From: CAZPMT01 sp964587655
Lineage (GTDB): Bacteria > Hydrogenedentota > Hydrogenedentia > Hydrogenedentales > SLHB01
Assembly (NCBI GenBank): GCA_964587655.1
Contig: CAZPMT010000008.1
Coordinates: 1-64,000, forward strand
Direction of reading: 5' to 3'
DNA: 64,000 nt
Shown: piece after piece, positions 44,064 through 53,982 of the stretch
Layout of the letters: the number at the start of each line of letters is the position of its first letter
Position numbering within the stretch: the stretch's first letter is position 1
Position numbers and translations under genes: made by a program
The notes under the pieces: generated by a model
Databases searched by the model: none
The model's input: only the letters and a program-made list of their open reading frames with translations
What the model was told of the DNA's origin: nothing

Positions 44064-45056
44064 ATGGAACACAGGTCTCTGGGTAACAGCGGCATCAAAG
44101 TCCCGGTTGTCTCATTTGGCGCGTGGGCGATCGGCGGATCCATGTGGGGCGGCGCCGACGACGACGCGGCCGTTCGCGCCATCCAGGCCGGAATCGATCT
44201 CGGCGTGACCTGCATTGACACCGCCGCCATCTATGGCATGGGCCACAGCGAATGTCTCGTCGGAAAGGCTATTGCAGGGCGAAGGGAAAAGGTTATCGTC
44301 GCAACGAAGTGCGGTCTCCGCTGGGATCTCGAGGAAGGACAGTTCTTCTTCGAAGGGCACGACCCGGAGGGCCAGCCGCACAGGATATTCCGCAATCTCC
44401 GGCCCGGCTCGATTCGCTGCGAGTGCGAACGGAGCTTGACGCGGCTCGGCGTCGATTGCATCGACCTGTATCAATGCCACTGGCCGGACCCGACGTCAAA
44501 TCTCGATGATGCCATGGCCGCATTGTTGGATCTCCAAGAACAAGGCAAGGTGCGCGCCATCGGCGTGAGCAATTTCGCCGCAGACATGATACAGCGATGC
44601 CTGAGGAAAGGCGTCATCGCAAGCGATCAGCCGAAGTACAACATGCTCGAGCGCGCCATCGAGCAGGACGTGCTCCCCTTCTGCATCGACGAAAACGTCG
44701 GCGTGCTGGCGTACAGTCCGATGGCGATGGGCTTGCTCACGGGCAAGGTCACCATGGACCGCGAGTTCAGAGGCGATGACACGCGCAGGAACCGCCCGTG
44801 GTTCAGCGCGGCAAATCGCAAGCGCGTCCTCGACGTGCTCGCGAAGATTCAACCCATCGCGGACGGACACAACGCCACGCTCGGCCAGGTGGCCGTCAAC
44901 TGGGTTATCTGTCAACAAGGGATCACGTCGGCGCTGGTCGGCGCGCGTAACGAAATCCAAGTGGCTGAGAACGCCAAGGCCGCGGATTTCCGCCTTGCGC
45001 AAGAGGAACTACAGGCGATTCGCAAGCTCGTCGAAGAACTTGGCGAGCCGGTCTGA
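44064..45056 (+). CDS. Aldo/keto reductase
   Basis: 330 residues, cytoplasmic NADPH-dependent carbonyl reductase. The AKR signature begins LGNSGIKVPVVSFGAW; the catalytic Asp-Tyr is in CIDTAAIYGMGHSE, the Lys in IVATKCGLRWD, and the His in IDLYQCHWPDP. The C-terminal NADP-binding region has ITSALVGARNEIQ. Substrate unknown; sugar aldehydes are plausible given the neighbour. The ATG at 44064 has GGAGAGG just upstream, and there is a good promoter 34 nt before it. It is followed after 20 bp by a Gfo/Idh/MocA gene, likely one transcript. Confidence 0.92.
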   Translation: MEHRSLGNSGIKVPVVSFGAWAIGGSMWGGADDDAAVRAIQAGIDLGVTCIDTAAIYGMGHSECLVGKAIAGRREKVIVATKCGLRWDLEEGQFFFEGHDPEGQPHRIFRNLRPGSIRCECERSLTRLGVDCIDLYQCHWPDPTSNLDDAMAALLDLQEQGKVRAIGVSNFAADMIQRCLRKGVIASDQPKYNMLERAIEQDVLPFCIDENVGVLAYSPMAMGLLTGKVTMDREFRGDDTRRNRPWFSAANRKRVLDVLAKIQPIADGHNATLGQVAVNWVICQQGITSALVGARNEIQVAENAKAADFRLAQEELQAIRKLVEELGEPV

Positions 45057-45076
45057 CGACACAACGGAGGAAGCAC

Positions 45077-46258
45077 GTGACGAAAAAAACCGTTCGCGCG
45101 GGAATTGTAGGCGCGGGTTTCTCCGCAAAGTTCCATTTCGAAGCCATTCGGAAGGTCCATGACACAAACGTCGAGGTCATGGGCGTGTACGCCTTGGATC
45201 ACGCGCAGGCGGCCGGCTACGCCGCGCAACGCGGCATCCGCTGCTATGACTCGCTGGACGGGTTGCTCGACGACGTGGACGTCATTCACGCGTGCGTGAT
45301 CGTGGCGGCGCACGAGGAAGTCGCGGTCGCGGCCATGCGGCGCGACAAATTCGCGATTGTTGAAAAGCCTCTGACCGGATACTGCGGGGATGGCTCTGAA
45401 GATTTCCATGGTGACCGTTTCCCGAAAGAGGTCGCGCTGAAGCACGGGCTTGCGGGCGTCGAACGCATGCTCGAAGCCGAATCGAAGAGCAAGGGGCGAA
45501 TACTCTACGCCGAGAACTGGGTGTATGCGCCCGCGATCCAGAAAGAGCGCGAGATCATCGAGAAGACCGGCGCGCAGATCCTCTGGATGCGCGGCGAGGA
45601 GTCGCACTCCGGCTCGCACAACCCCACGTACGCCTACTGGAAGTATTCCGGCGGCGGCGTCATGATCGGCAAGGGTTGTCACCCGCTTACCGCCGCACTC
45701 TATCTGAAACGCGTCGAGGGCCGCGCGCGCAGCGGCAAACCCATCCTTCCAAGGACCGTCTCCGCGCGAACCCACGCACTGACGCGCATGCCGGGGTTCC
45801 GGGATGAAGGCCACATCCGCCGCGATTACTACGACATCGACGATTTCTCGATGATGCACGTGACCTTTGAAGACGGAACGATCGCCACCGTCTTTGCGTC
45901 GGACATCGTGCTCGGCGGCATCCATAACGGGATCGAAGTGTGCGCGAACAACCACCGGACCCTCTGCAACATCAACCCCAACACCTCCATGCAGGTTTAC
46001 AACCCGCTTGAGGCGAATTTCAGGGACATCTACACGGTCGAGAAGATCGGAACGAAGCAGGGTTGGACCCTCATGCCGCCGGACGAGGATTGGTTCACCG
46101 GCTATCCGCAGGAGATCGAGGCGTTCTACCGCACCATCGCCTACGGCGACCCGCTCGAGAGCGACAGCCGTCTCGCCGCCGATTCCGTCTCGACAATTTA
46201 CAGCGCCTATGTCTCAGCGGAACGCGGCGGCGCCGAGATGACTGTTGCAACCTTCTAG
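45077..46258 (+). CDS. Gfo/Idh/MocA-family oxidoreductase
   Basis: 393 residues. The dinucleotide fold is RAGIVGAGFSAKFHFEAI, followed by VYALDH and the AIVEKPLT lysine motif. The C-terminal sugar-binding domain has GGGVMIGKGCHPL, with His as a possible catalytic residue, and DDFSMMHVTFEDG. No Tat or signal peptide, so cytoplasmic. The sugar is unknown. The start is GTG at 45077 with ACGGAGG upstream. It follows the aldo/keto reductase by 20 bp, an arrangement that suits stepwise sugar or inositol catabolism. Confidence 0.88.
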   Translation: MTKKTVRAGIVGAGFSAKFHFEAIRKVHDTNVEVMGVYALDHAQAAGYAAQRGIRCYDSLDGLLDDVDVIHACVIVAAHEEVAVAAMRRDKFAIVEKPLTGYCGDGSEDFHGDRFPKEVALKHGLAGVERMLEAESKSKGRILYAENWVYAPAIQKEREIIEKTGAQILWMRGEESHSGSHNPTYAYWKYSGGGVMIGKGCHPLTAALYLKRVEGRARSGKPILPRTVSARTHALTRMPGFRDEGHIRRDYYDIDDFSMMHVTFEDGTIATVFASDIVLGGIHNGIEVCANNHRTLCNINPNTSMQVYNPLEANFRDIYTVEKIGTKQGWTLMPPDEDWFTGYPQEIEAFYRTIAYGDPLESDSRLAADSVSTIYSAYVSAERGGAEMTVATF

Positions 46259-46276
46259 ACCCCAGAGAAAGCTTCC

Positions 46277-48934
46277 ATGCGCGAAAACAAATCCGGCCTG
46301 AATCCAAACGCAACGTCCGCACCCGATCTACAACCGTGGGGAATCGCGGCGCCCATCGCCACGGTGTTCGCTTCGAGCGCGTGCATCATGGTCATCGAAC
46401 TCGTAGCGGGACGAATCGTGTCGCGCTATCTCGGCCAATCCCTGTACACATGGACGTCAATCATCGGCGTCGTGCTGGCGGGGATCTCGATTGGGAATTA
46501 CTTCGGGGGACGCCTCGCGGACCGTTCATTCGGCCGCGGCACGATATCCATTCAGTTCATTGCCGCCGGAGCGCTCTGCATGAGCGTGCTGGCGACGAAC
46601 GCATGGCTCGGCCCTGTTCTAGCCGTAGCGCAAATCTCATGGCCCATGCGCATCCTGCTGCACGTCACGGCCGTCTTCCTGCTTCCGGCCGCCGCGCTCG
46701 GCACCATAAGCCCCGTGATCGCGAGGCGCGCCCTCGAATGCGGCGCCGCGCCCGGGCGCACGGTCGGCAACGTGTACGCATGGGCCACGGCGGGCAGCAT
46801 TCTCGGCGCCTTCGCCACCGGCTACTACCTGCTGATGTGGCTGGGCGTCACAGCCGTAATCGTCGCCGCGTCGCTATTCCTCGCCTCCATCGGAGTCGTC
46901 TACTTGCTCGGCTCGATAATGTCCCGAGCGCGCATCGAAACGCGATCCGCGCCGGCGGATCAGGCGCCACGCGCAAAGCAGGCAAGCGTAGACAGCCCTT
47001 TCGAACTCAAGGCATGGATCGCGCCAATGGCAGCTATCCTCGTTGCCAGCGTATGCGTAATGGTGCTGGAAGTCGCCGCCGGACGCATCATCTCCCGTCA
47101 ATATGGCCAGTCGCTTTACACCTGGACGGCCGTGATCTGCACCGTGTTGGCCGGCATGTCCCTGGGCAGCTACTTGGGCGGACGCTGCGCCGACCGGTTC
47201 GCGCCGCGGCGAACGCTGTGCTGGCTTTTCCTTGCGGGCGCCGCGACCACCGAAGGCGTCCTTATCCTCTCGCGGTTTTTCGCGGACCAGACGCTCCTCA
47301 TCGGACTCTCTTGGCCGATGCAGATCGCCGCCCACGTCGCTGGAACATTTTTTCTGCCATCCGTGGCGCTCGGCGCGGTGAGCCCGGTCGCCGTGAAAGC
47401 CGCCCTTGCGGATCCGCGCACCGCAGGGCGCACGATCGGCAGTTTATACGCGTGGGGTTCCGTCGCAAGCATTCTGGGAACGTTCCTCGCCGGTTTCTTC
47501 CTGATTGCGGCGCTGGGCACCGTACACGTGGTCCACGGCGTTGCGATCGTTCTGACCGTGACGGCGATAGCATTTCAGTACAAGGCGCGATTGCCTTACA
47601 TCGGGGGCGCGTTGTGTCTCGCAACGGCCTTCGCCGGACTTGTCCCGGTTCCAGCCCTCGAGGATTTCGGACAGCGCCTTGGCCTGCGTGACGTGCCGCC
47701 GGCCAACGCGGTCTACCTGGATGAAAGCCAGTATTCGTACATCGCAATAACCTCCAAAGAGGGACAGCCGGACGTGCGCGAGATGGTCCTGGATCACCTC
47801 ATCCACAGCCGCGTCGATCTGACAAACCCGCGCGATCTCCGCTATGAATACGAATGGGTGTACACGGCGGTCATGGACAAGTACTATCCCGAGGGAGAGC
47901 CGATGGACGCCCTAGTGATCGGCGGCGGCGGGTACACCTATCCACACTACCTCGAGGCAACGCGACCGGGAAGCCGCGTCGACGTCGCCGAGATCGACCC
48001 GGCGGTAACCAAGGCCGCTTTCGCCGCGTTCGGTCTGCCGCGCGACGCGGCCATCAACATCTTCAACATGGACGCGCGCAATTTCGTTGACGATATGCTC
48101 CGCGAGAATGCTTCCGGCCCGCGGCAACGCAAGTATGACTGCATCCTCGGCGACTCCGTGAACGACTATAGCGTGCCCTATCATCTCACCACGTTCGAGT
48201 TCAACGAGAAACTGAACCGGCTGCTGAAAGATGACGGCGTTTACATGCTCAACCTGATCGAGTTGTTCAACTCCGGCCGCTTCCTCGGCGCCGTCATCAA
48301 CACGTGCAGGAAGACTTTCCCGAACATCTACGTCTTCAGTTCGCTGAACGACCCGACGCGTCGCGACACTTTCGTCGTGGTCAATGCCAAACGCCCGCTC
48401 GATCTGTCTGAAATGATCGAGGACGTCCGTGAGCAATACGGTTACAGCGGCGAATTCCTGGATGAGACGCAGATGGAACGACTGCGAGAAAGCGCCGGCG
48501 GCTTGATCTTGACTGACGATTTCGCGCCGGTCGAGATCATGCTTGCGCCCGTGGCGCAGACGTCCCGAGAGACGTATCCGAGCCAGTTGGTGAACACGGC
48601 CAATCAGATGCTGGCCGAAGGCAACTTGGACGACGCCATCGATTCGGCCCGGCTAGTGCTGCGCAGCGGGATGTGTACGGTCGAAGCCCATGAAGTTATC
48701 GGTACCGCGCTGCTGCGAAAGGAACGCCCGGACGAAGCCATAGTGGAGTTCAACGCGGCGCTCAGGATCGACCCCAGCTACGTCTCAACGCGCCTATTGC
48801 TGGCCAAAGCCTACTGGCGCATTCGCGACTACGACCAGGCCTGGGAACAAGTCAGGCTGTTGCAAGCCGCCGGAGAATCGATCGATCCCGGTTTCCTGGA
48901 ATTGCTGAAACGCGATTCCGGACGCAGTGAGTAG
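46277..48934 (+). CDS. Membrane-fused spermidine synthase-like protein with duplicated membrane module and TPR tail
   Basis: 885 residues. The membrane part is duplicated: residues 33-210 and 255-432 each contain the same pattern (GQSLYTWT, then VLAG-x-S-x-G-x-Y-x-GGR-x-ADR). Each copy has about six hydrophobic segments. A spermidine synthase-type methyltransferase-like domain follows at about 475-745: DALVIGGGGYTYPHYL and the acidic VAEIDP. The GDSVNDYSVPYHLTT segment replaces the usual aminopropyl catalytic region, so true spermidine synthesis is doubtful. The last 110 residues are TPR-like. Fused MFS-spermidine synthase-like proteins are known from environmental bacteria, function open. 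It follows the Gfo gene by 18 bp. Confidence 0.85.
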   Translation: MRENKSGLNPNATSAPDLQPWGIAAPIATVFASSACIMVIELVAGRIVSRYLGQSLYTWTSIIGVVLAGISIGNYFGGRLADRSFGRGTISIQFIAAGALCMSVLATNAWLGPVLAVAQISWPMRILLHVTAVFLLPAAALGTISPVIARRALECGAAPGRTVGNVYAWATAGSILGAFATGYYLLMWLGVTAVIVAASLFLASIGVVYLLGSIMSRARIETRSAPADQAPRAKQASVDSPFELKAWIAPMAAILVASVCVMVLEVAAGRIISRQYGQSLYTWTAVICTVLAGMSLGSYLGGRCADRFAPRRTLCWLFLAGAATTEGVLILSRFFADQTLLIGLSWPMQIAAHVAGTFFLPSVALGAVSPVAVKAALADPRTAGRTIGSLYAWGSVASILGTFLAGFFLIAALGTVHVVHGVAIVLTVTAIAFQYKARLPYIGGALCLATAFAGLVPVPALEDFGQRLGLRDVPPANAVYLDESQYSYIAITSKEGQPDVREMVLDHLIHSRVDLTNPRDLRYEYEWVYTAVMDKYYPEGEPMDALVIGGGGYTYPHYLEATRPGSRVDVAEIDPAVTKAAFAAFGLPRDAAINIFNMDARNFVDDMLRENASGPRQRKYDCILGDSVNDYSVPYHLTTFEFNEKLNRLLKDDGVYMLNLIELFNSGRFLGAVINTCRKTFPNIYVFSSLNDPTRRDTFVVVNAKRPLDLSEMIEDVREQYGYSGEFLDETQMERLRESAGGLILTDDFAPVEIMLAPVAQTSRETYPSQLVNTANQMLAEGNLDDAIDSARLVLRSGMCTVEAHEVIGTALLRKERPDEAIVEFNAALRIDPSYVSTRLLLAKAYWRIRDYDQAWEQVRLLQAAGESIDPGFLELLKRDSGRSE

Positions 48935-48979
48935 GACAAGCGAACAAGACGCATGACGTGAGTGGATCTAAATCCCCTT

Positions 48980-49615
48980 TTACGATCCTCCGCTTCCTTC
49001 CGGAAGGATGATCACGCGGCGGCCGTCGATGCGCAGGCGCTTCTCGAGAAAGAGTTGAATGGTGCGTGCGTAGAGTTCCTTTTCTTTCGCCTGAACGCGT
49101 TCAGCAAGAGAGTCGGCCGTGTCGTCGTCGAGCACAGGGACCGCTTCCTGAAGAATGATCGCTCCGTGATCGTACTGGGCATCCGCGAAATGGACCGTGA
49201 CACCCGTCACCTTCACCCCATATTGCAGCACGGCCTCGTACACATGGTGGCCGTACATGCCTTTTCCGCAAAATGCCGGGATGAGCGCGGGATGGGTATT
49301 GACGACGCGGTTCGAGAAGTCTCCGGGTATGTCCAGCAGGCACATGAAGCCGGCCAGGACGACGAGGTCCGCCTCATATTTGCGAATCGTATCCCAAATC
49401 CCCGCGCTGAATGCCGCCGTATCGGCAAACTGCTTTCGCACAAAGACCGCAGTGGGAATGCCATGTTTCCGCGCACGTTCGAGCCCATAGGTGTCCGGCC
49501 GCGAACTGATCACACAGCAGATCTTCCCGTCGAGCGCGCCCTGTTCGATTCGGTCGATGAAACTCTGAAGCGTCGTCCCGTTACCGGAAAGCAGCACCGC
49601 GAATTTCCCCGCCAT
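48980..49615 (-). CDS. purN: Phosphoribosylglycinamide formyltransferase
   Basis: 211 residues. It adds a formyl group from 10-formyl-THF to GAR in purine synthesis. The start FAVLLSGNGTTLQSFID is the family opening. The catalytic Asn-His-Asp set is seen in VVNTHPALIPAF (Asn and His) and HFADAQYDHGAIILQ (Asp). PHE-like loop sequence GHHVYEAVLQYG is typical. The C-terminus adds the basic RRVIILPEG tail. It is convergent with the spermidine synthase-like gene and divergent from the MeTr-like gene, alone on its strand. Confidence 0.95.
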   Translation of the reverse strand: MAGKFAVLLSGNGTTLQSFIDRIEQGALDGKICCVISSRPDTYGLERARKHGIPTAVFVRKQFADTAAFSAGIWDTIRKYEADLVVLAGFMCLLDIPGDFSNRVVNTHPALIPAFCGKGMYGHHVYEAVLQYGVKVTGVTVHFADAQYDHGAIILQEAVPVLDDDTADSLAERVQAKEKELYARTIQLFLEKRLRIDGRRVIILPEGSGGS

Positions 49616-49929
49616 GACTTTCTTCCCTCACTTTCATTCCAACAAACCCAACCACCCGCATGGTACACGCTTTCTTGAGACACAGGCAAGCGCGGGCGAC
49701 AGTTGAACCTAGACTCGGCAATTGGGGCCAGTTGGGCTTGTCCAAGTAGTGGACGGCGTGGACTTTGTGGACAAAGTGGACGCAACCCGGCAGGTGATCC
49801 TTTTCGGCGTCCACATCGTCCACAAAGTCCACGCCGTCCACCATTTCAGGAAGCACCTTCAATCTTGACTGTCGAATCTTGAAGGTTTCAAGTGTGCTCA
49901 GCTAAGATTGTGAAAACGGAGGACGAACG
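49616..49929. other. 314-bp gap with a long GTGGAC-nonamer hairpin
   Basis: No gene is seen. The main content is the hairpin listed separately. Promoters of purN and the MeTr-like gene must lie here, but I see no confident pair. Confidence 0.5.
49749..49841. repeat. Long inverted repeat built of GTGGACNNN nonamers
   Basis: Arms of 35 nt (49749-49783 and 49807-49841) with two mismatches, a perfect 24-bp outer part, and a 23-nt loop. The left arm is four tandem nonamers GTGGACNNN; related nonamers occur at 33652-33687. Confidence 0.75.
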
Positions 49930-50793
49930 GTGGGAATTCCAGGATTAACGATCATTGGGGAATCGATTAACGATTCCGTTCCTTCAACGAAGAGACTGTA
50001 CGAGGCCGGCGATCTCGAAGGGCTGAAGCAGCTTGCAAGAACGCAGGATGAAGGCGGCGCGGGCTGGATCGACGTGAACGTAGGCTTGCGGTCGCCTGAA
50101 TTCATGGCACGGATGGTGCGCGAGATCCAGAGTGTGACCGCGAAGCCGCTGTCCATAGACACGCCGGACTATGACATGGCCGAGGCGGGATTGCGCGCGT
50201 ATGATCCCGATCGCGCCGGGGGCCGGCGCCCTGTCCTCAATTCGATCTCGCTGATGCGCGTGAGGATGTTCGACCTGTACAAGGTCCAGCCGTTCATGCC
50301 GCTTCTGCTTTCGTACGAGACGGAAGTGAACGGCGAATCGCGGCCTAATCGGACCGGCGCGGAGAACCACGCGGCGGCCAGCCAACTTCTGAAGCTCGCG
50401 AACGCCCAGGGGATCCCGAACGACGAATGTATCTTCGACCCGGGCATCGCGCCCATCGGCAGCGACACCGAGGGTTTTCTAAAGATGGCGCTCGAATCCA
50501 TGCGGCTCATGCACGAAAACACGGCCTTCAAGGGCGCTCACATATCGGTCGGACTCAGCAATTTCACCGTGATGATCCCGGGCAAACGCGCCGACGGTTC
50601 GCCCGTGAAGACGCCGTTGGAAAACGCCTTCCTCACGGTGGCGATGCCGCTCGGCCTGGACTTCATCATCGGCTCGGTCAAACGCAATTACCAACTCCTC
50701 CCGCCGGAACATCCCGCCATGACGTGTTTGAAGGACGTCCTGGAACGACAGGGATACGACTGCGTGATGCGCGTGATGGAGTATTACTCCTGA
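49930..50793 (+). CDS. Methyltetrahydrofolate:corrinoid/iron-sulfur protein methyltransferase-like (MeTr)
   Basis: 287 residues, TIM-barrel pterin-binding fold. Family-like features are IIGESINDSVPSTK, the AGWIDVNVG strand, PLSIDTPDYDMAEAGL, and the SVGLSNFTVMIPG segment near residue 210, which resembles the pterin/cobalamin-facing strand of MeTr and dihydropteroate synthase. MeTr moves a methyl group between methyl-THF and a corrinoid protein; no corrinoid protein gene lies in the window. The start is GTG at 49930 with GGAGGA about 7 nt upstream. It could instead be a pterin-binding domain of a methionine-synthase-like system. Confidence 0.85.
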   Translation: MGIPGLTIIGESINDSVPSTKRLYEAGDLEGLKQLARTQDEGGAGWIDVNVGLRSPEFMARMVREIQSVTAKPLSIDTPDYDMAEAGLRAYDPDRAGGRRPVLNSISLMRVRMFDLYKVQPFMPLLLSYETEVNGESRPNRTGAENHAAASQLLKLANAQGIPNDECIFDPGIAPIGSDTEGFLKMALESMRLMHENTAFKGAHISVGLSNFTVMIPGKRADGSPVKTPLENAFLTVAMPLGLDFIIGSVKRNYQLLPPEHPAMTCLKDVLERQGYDCVMRVMEYYS

Positions 50794-50831
50794 CCCGCGC
50801 CGGGCTTCGACAAGCATGAAAGGGATCTGAA

Positions 50832-53800
50832 ATGCGAACACGAGGAGGATGGGTGATGTACTGCTGCACGATTGCGGCCTTGTCGATGGGCGCGGCCTTG
50901 CCGGCGTCCGCTGAGGACGCCGAGTCCGTGCGCGCCATGTTCGCGCAACCGCCGCGTGAATACAGCACGTCTCCGCTGTGGGTATGGAACGACATGCTGA
51001 CGGAGGAAGAGGTCCTTGCGGCGCTTCGCGACCTCGCCAAGCAGGGGCTCCGCCAAGTCTTCGTTCATCCGCGTCCCGGCCTGATGACGCCCTATCTTTC
51101 GGACGATTGGTTCCGTCTGTGGAAAGCGGTCCTTGCGGAAGCCAACAAGCTGGACATGAACATCTGGATCTACGACGAGAATTCGTATCCTTCCGGGTTC
51201 GCAGGCGGTCTTGTCCCTGAAGCGATGCCGGAATCGCGGGGCCTCGGTCTGGCAATACGGAAGACTGAAGTACCCGGTCTGCCGGATGACTCGACGGTCG
51301 CGGTGTTTCAGCGCGCGGGCAGCGATTTCAAGGACGTCACCAAGGTCGCGCGCGAAGGGAAGGACCTGCCGAAGGGCGAGTATTTGACGGCCTCCATCAA
51401 GGAATCGAGCCCTTCGCCGTGGTTCGGCGGAAAGTACTACGTCGATCTTCTCCGCCCCGGCGTAACACAAAAGTTCCTCGAACTCACGCTCGACGCGTAC
51501 CTGCGCGAGATCGGCGATGAGTTCGGAAAACGGATGCCGGGTTCTTTCACGGACGAGCCTCACCTGGCCCCGGCGGGCAACTTTCACTGGACGCCGGATC
51601 TGCCGGAAGCGTTCCAGAAGCGCTGGGGATATTCGCTGCTGGAAAATTTGCCGGGCCTGGCCGAGGACGTGGGCGATTGGAAGCGCGTGCGCCACAACTA
51701 CTATCAAGTCCTTCTCGATCTTTTCATCGAACGCTGGGCGAAACCGTACTTCGAGTACTGCCGGCAACACGGCATCGAATTCACCGGCCACTACTGGGAG
51801 CACGAGTGGCCCAACACCAACAGCGCGCCTGACAACATGGCCATGTACGCCTGGCAGCAGCGCCCGGGAATCGACATGCTCTTCAACCAGTACAGCGAAG
51901 GCTGCCACGGACAATTCGGCAACGTGCGCGCGGTGATGGAGCTCGCGAGCGCGGCTAACCAACTCGGCTGCAAGCGAACGCTCTGTGAAACGTACGGCGG
52001 AAGCGGTTGGGACATGCGCTTCGAGGACCTGAAGCGCATCGGAGATTGGGTCAGCGTGCTCGGCGTGAACATGATTGACGAGCATCTATCGCACATGACG
52101 CTGCGCGGCGCGCGGAAGCGCGACTACCCGCTTTCGTTCTCGTATCACGCGCCCTGGTGGGAGGCCTATCACGTAATGGAGGCGTACTTCACGCGCGTCT
52201 CGCTGGCGCTCTCCCACGGCATACAGGCCAATGACATCCTCGTCATCGAGCCGACGACGACCGCTTGGATGTATCAGGGCACGGGTCGTGCGCACGTGGA
52301 CGAGATTGGAGACGCGTTCCAGCAACTCGTTGTCTCGTGCGCAAAGGCCCAGATCGAGTTCGACCTTGGCTGTGAAGATATCATGGCGCAGCACGGCGCC
52401 CGTATTACGGACCAACATACGGGCGGCGTGGACGGGAAGTCGCTCGTCGTCGGGAAGTGCCGCTACAGCACGGTCGTGCTCGCGCCGTTCACGGAAAATC
52501 TCAACTCCAAGACATGGGACTTGCTCGATGCCTATATGAAGGCCGGCGGAACCGTGATCTCGTGCAGCGACGTCCCCCCCACTCTCGTTGACGCGCAGCC
52601 AACCGATCGCGGCAAGACGCTCTCCAGCATGGCGGGGTGGAAAATCGTCAATCCGGAGTCGCTCGTGGCGGCGCTTCAAGAAAGGGCTGCCGGCAACTTC
52701 CGGATCCAGCGCGCGGAGAACGACGCGGGTATTCTCTACCATCAGCGACGCAAGCTGGCGGACGGCGACATGCTTTTCCTCGTCAACACGAGTATCGACG
52801 CCGCGACGTCGGGAACAATCCTCAGTTCCGCGAAGAGCATCGAGAAATGGGACCTCGCTACGGGCGCAATTGCTCCCCACTCGTGGACGGAAACGGACCA
52901 GGGCGTCAAGACGGAGTTCACGCTTCCACCCTGCGGGAGTCTCTTGTTGTTCTTGTCGAACAAGTCCGGCGAGAAAGCCGCGCCCGCTCCTGCGGCGAAT
53001 CCGACCGTCGTGGCCGCGCAATCGATGCGGGTGCGGCGTGTGGATCCCAACGTGCTTATACTGGATTTCATGGACGTCACGGCTGGAGGGGAAACGAAGG
53101 AGGCGGTGTTGTTCAAGCGGGCCGGCGAGTTTGCCTTTGTGAAGAACGGCATAGAACACAACCCTTGGGATCACGCGGTGCAGTTCCGGGACGAACTCAT
53201 CCGCAAGACCTTCCCGCCCGAGAGCGGCCTTGAAGCCACGTATCGCTTCACCATCGAAGGCAGGACGCCTGAGACGCTGCACATCGTGATCGAACGCCCG
53301 GACATCTACACAATCACCTGCAATGGCAAGCCTATCGCATGGGATGGCCAATCGTGGTGGCTCGACCGGGCCTTCGGCAAACTGGACATCCGCGACGCCG
53401 CCGTCCTGGGCGAGAACAAGGTCACGATCAAGGCGTCGCCGTTCACGATGTTCCACGAACTCGAGCCGGCCTACGTCATAGGCGACTTCGCGCTGAAGCC
53501 CGCCGACAAGGGCTTCACTATCGTCCCGCCGCAGGAACTGAACGTCGGCCCGTGGAAAGAGCAGGGTCTCGCTCTCTATGGCTCGCGGGTAACGTACGCG
53601 TCCGAGTACGACCTCTCCCCCACTCCGGGTCCCTACACGGTCTCCTTGCCGGAATGGTACGGCGCAGTGGCAAAGGTCGCGGTAAATGGGAAAGAGGCGG
53701 GCTACATCTACTGCAAGCCCGCCGAGTGCGATGTAACAAGTCTCCTCGCCGCAGGGAAGAACACCGTCGAGGTGACGGTCTTCGGTACGCCGAAGAACAC

Positions 53801-53954
53801 GCTCGGGCCGCATCACGGCAACCCACCGCTCGGAATTGCCTCGCCCGGATCGTTCGACAAGATAGGCGATCCCGGGCCACCGCCGGGCAGTGAGTACAGC
53901 ACGATTGGGTATGGACTGTTTGCGCCGTTCGAACTGCGGCACGCGGCGCCATGA
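50832..53954 (+). CDS. GH106-like (alpha-L-rhamnosidase-type) secreted glycosidase
   Basis: 1040 residues with a signal peptide (CTIAALSMGAALPASAE). The N-terminal pattern PLWVWNDMLTEEEVLAAL, then RQVFVHPRPGLMTPYLS and WIYDENSYPSGFAGG, matches the barrel entry of GH106-type enzymes. The acidic residues in GSFTDEPHLA and YWEHEWPNT are candidate catalytic residues, inferred. After about residue 600 come beta-rich domains, ending in a GH2-type sugar-binding fold (WYGAVAKVAVNGKEAGYI; CDVTSLLAAGKNTVEV). Substrate uncertain; rhamnosides are the family's usual target. AAGGGA precedes the ATG. The URO-D-like gene follows closely. Confidence 0.8.
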   Translation: MRTRGGWVMYCCTIAALSMGAALPASAEDAESVRAMFAQPPREYSTSPLWVWNDMLTEEEVLAALRDLAKQGLRQVFVHPRPGLMTPYLSDDWFRLWKAVLAEANKLDMNIWIYDENSYPSGFAGGLVPEAMPESRGLGLAIRKTEVPGLPDDSTVAVFQRAGSDFKDVTKVAREGKDLPKGEYLTASIKESSPSPWFGGKYYVDLLRPGVTQKFLELTLDAYLREIGDEFGKRMPGSFTDEPHLAPAGNFHWTPDLPEAFQKRWGYSLLENLPGLAEDVGDWKRVRHNYYQVLLDLFIERWAKPYFEYCRQHGIEFTGHYWEHEWPNTNSAPDNMAMYAWQQRPGIDMLFNQYSEGCHGQFGNVRAVMELASAANQLGCKRTLCETYGGSGWDMRFEDLKRIGDWVSVLGVNMIDEHLSHMTLRGARKRDYPLSFSYHAPWWEAYHVMEAYFTRVSLALSHGIQANDILVIEPTTTAWMYQGTGRAHVDEIGDAFQQLVVSCAKAQIEFDLGCEDIMAQHGARITDQHTGGVDGKSLVVGKCRYSTVVLAPFTENLNSKTWDLLDAYMKAGGTVISCSDVPPTLVDAQPTDRGKTLSSMAGWKIVNPESLVAALQERAAGNFRIQRAENDAGILYHQRRKLADGDMLFLVNTSIDAATSGTILSSAKSIEKWDLATGAIAPHSWTETDQGVKTEFTLPPCGSLLLFLSNKSGEKAAPAPAANPTVVAAQSMRVRRVDPNVLILDFMDVTAGGETKEAVLFKRAGEFAFVKNGIEHNPWDHAVQFRDELIRKTFPPESGLEATYRFTIEGRTPETLHIVIERPDIYTITCNGKPIAWDGQSWWLDRAFGKLDIRDAAVLGENKVTIKASPFTMFHELEPAYVIGDFALKPADKGFTIVPPQELNVGPWKEQGLALYGSRVTYASEYDLSPTPGPYTVSLPEWYGAVAKVAVNGKEAGYIYCKPAECDVTSLLAAGKNTVEVTVFGTPKNTLGPHHGNPPLGIASPGSFDKIGDPGPPPGSEYSTIGYGLFAPFELRHAAP

Positions 53955-53982
53955 AACTCTGCGTTCCCCGCAGATGACGAGA

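Noticed and set aside
46063..47691. 542-codon frame overlapping the membrane-fused synthase
   Set aside because: Arg-rich with no recognisable domain, and it lies in another frame of a strongly supported gene.
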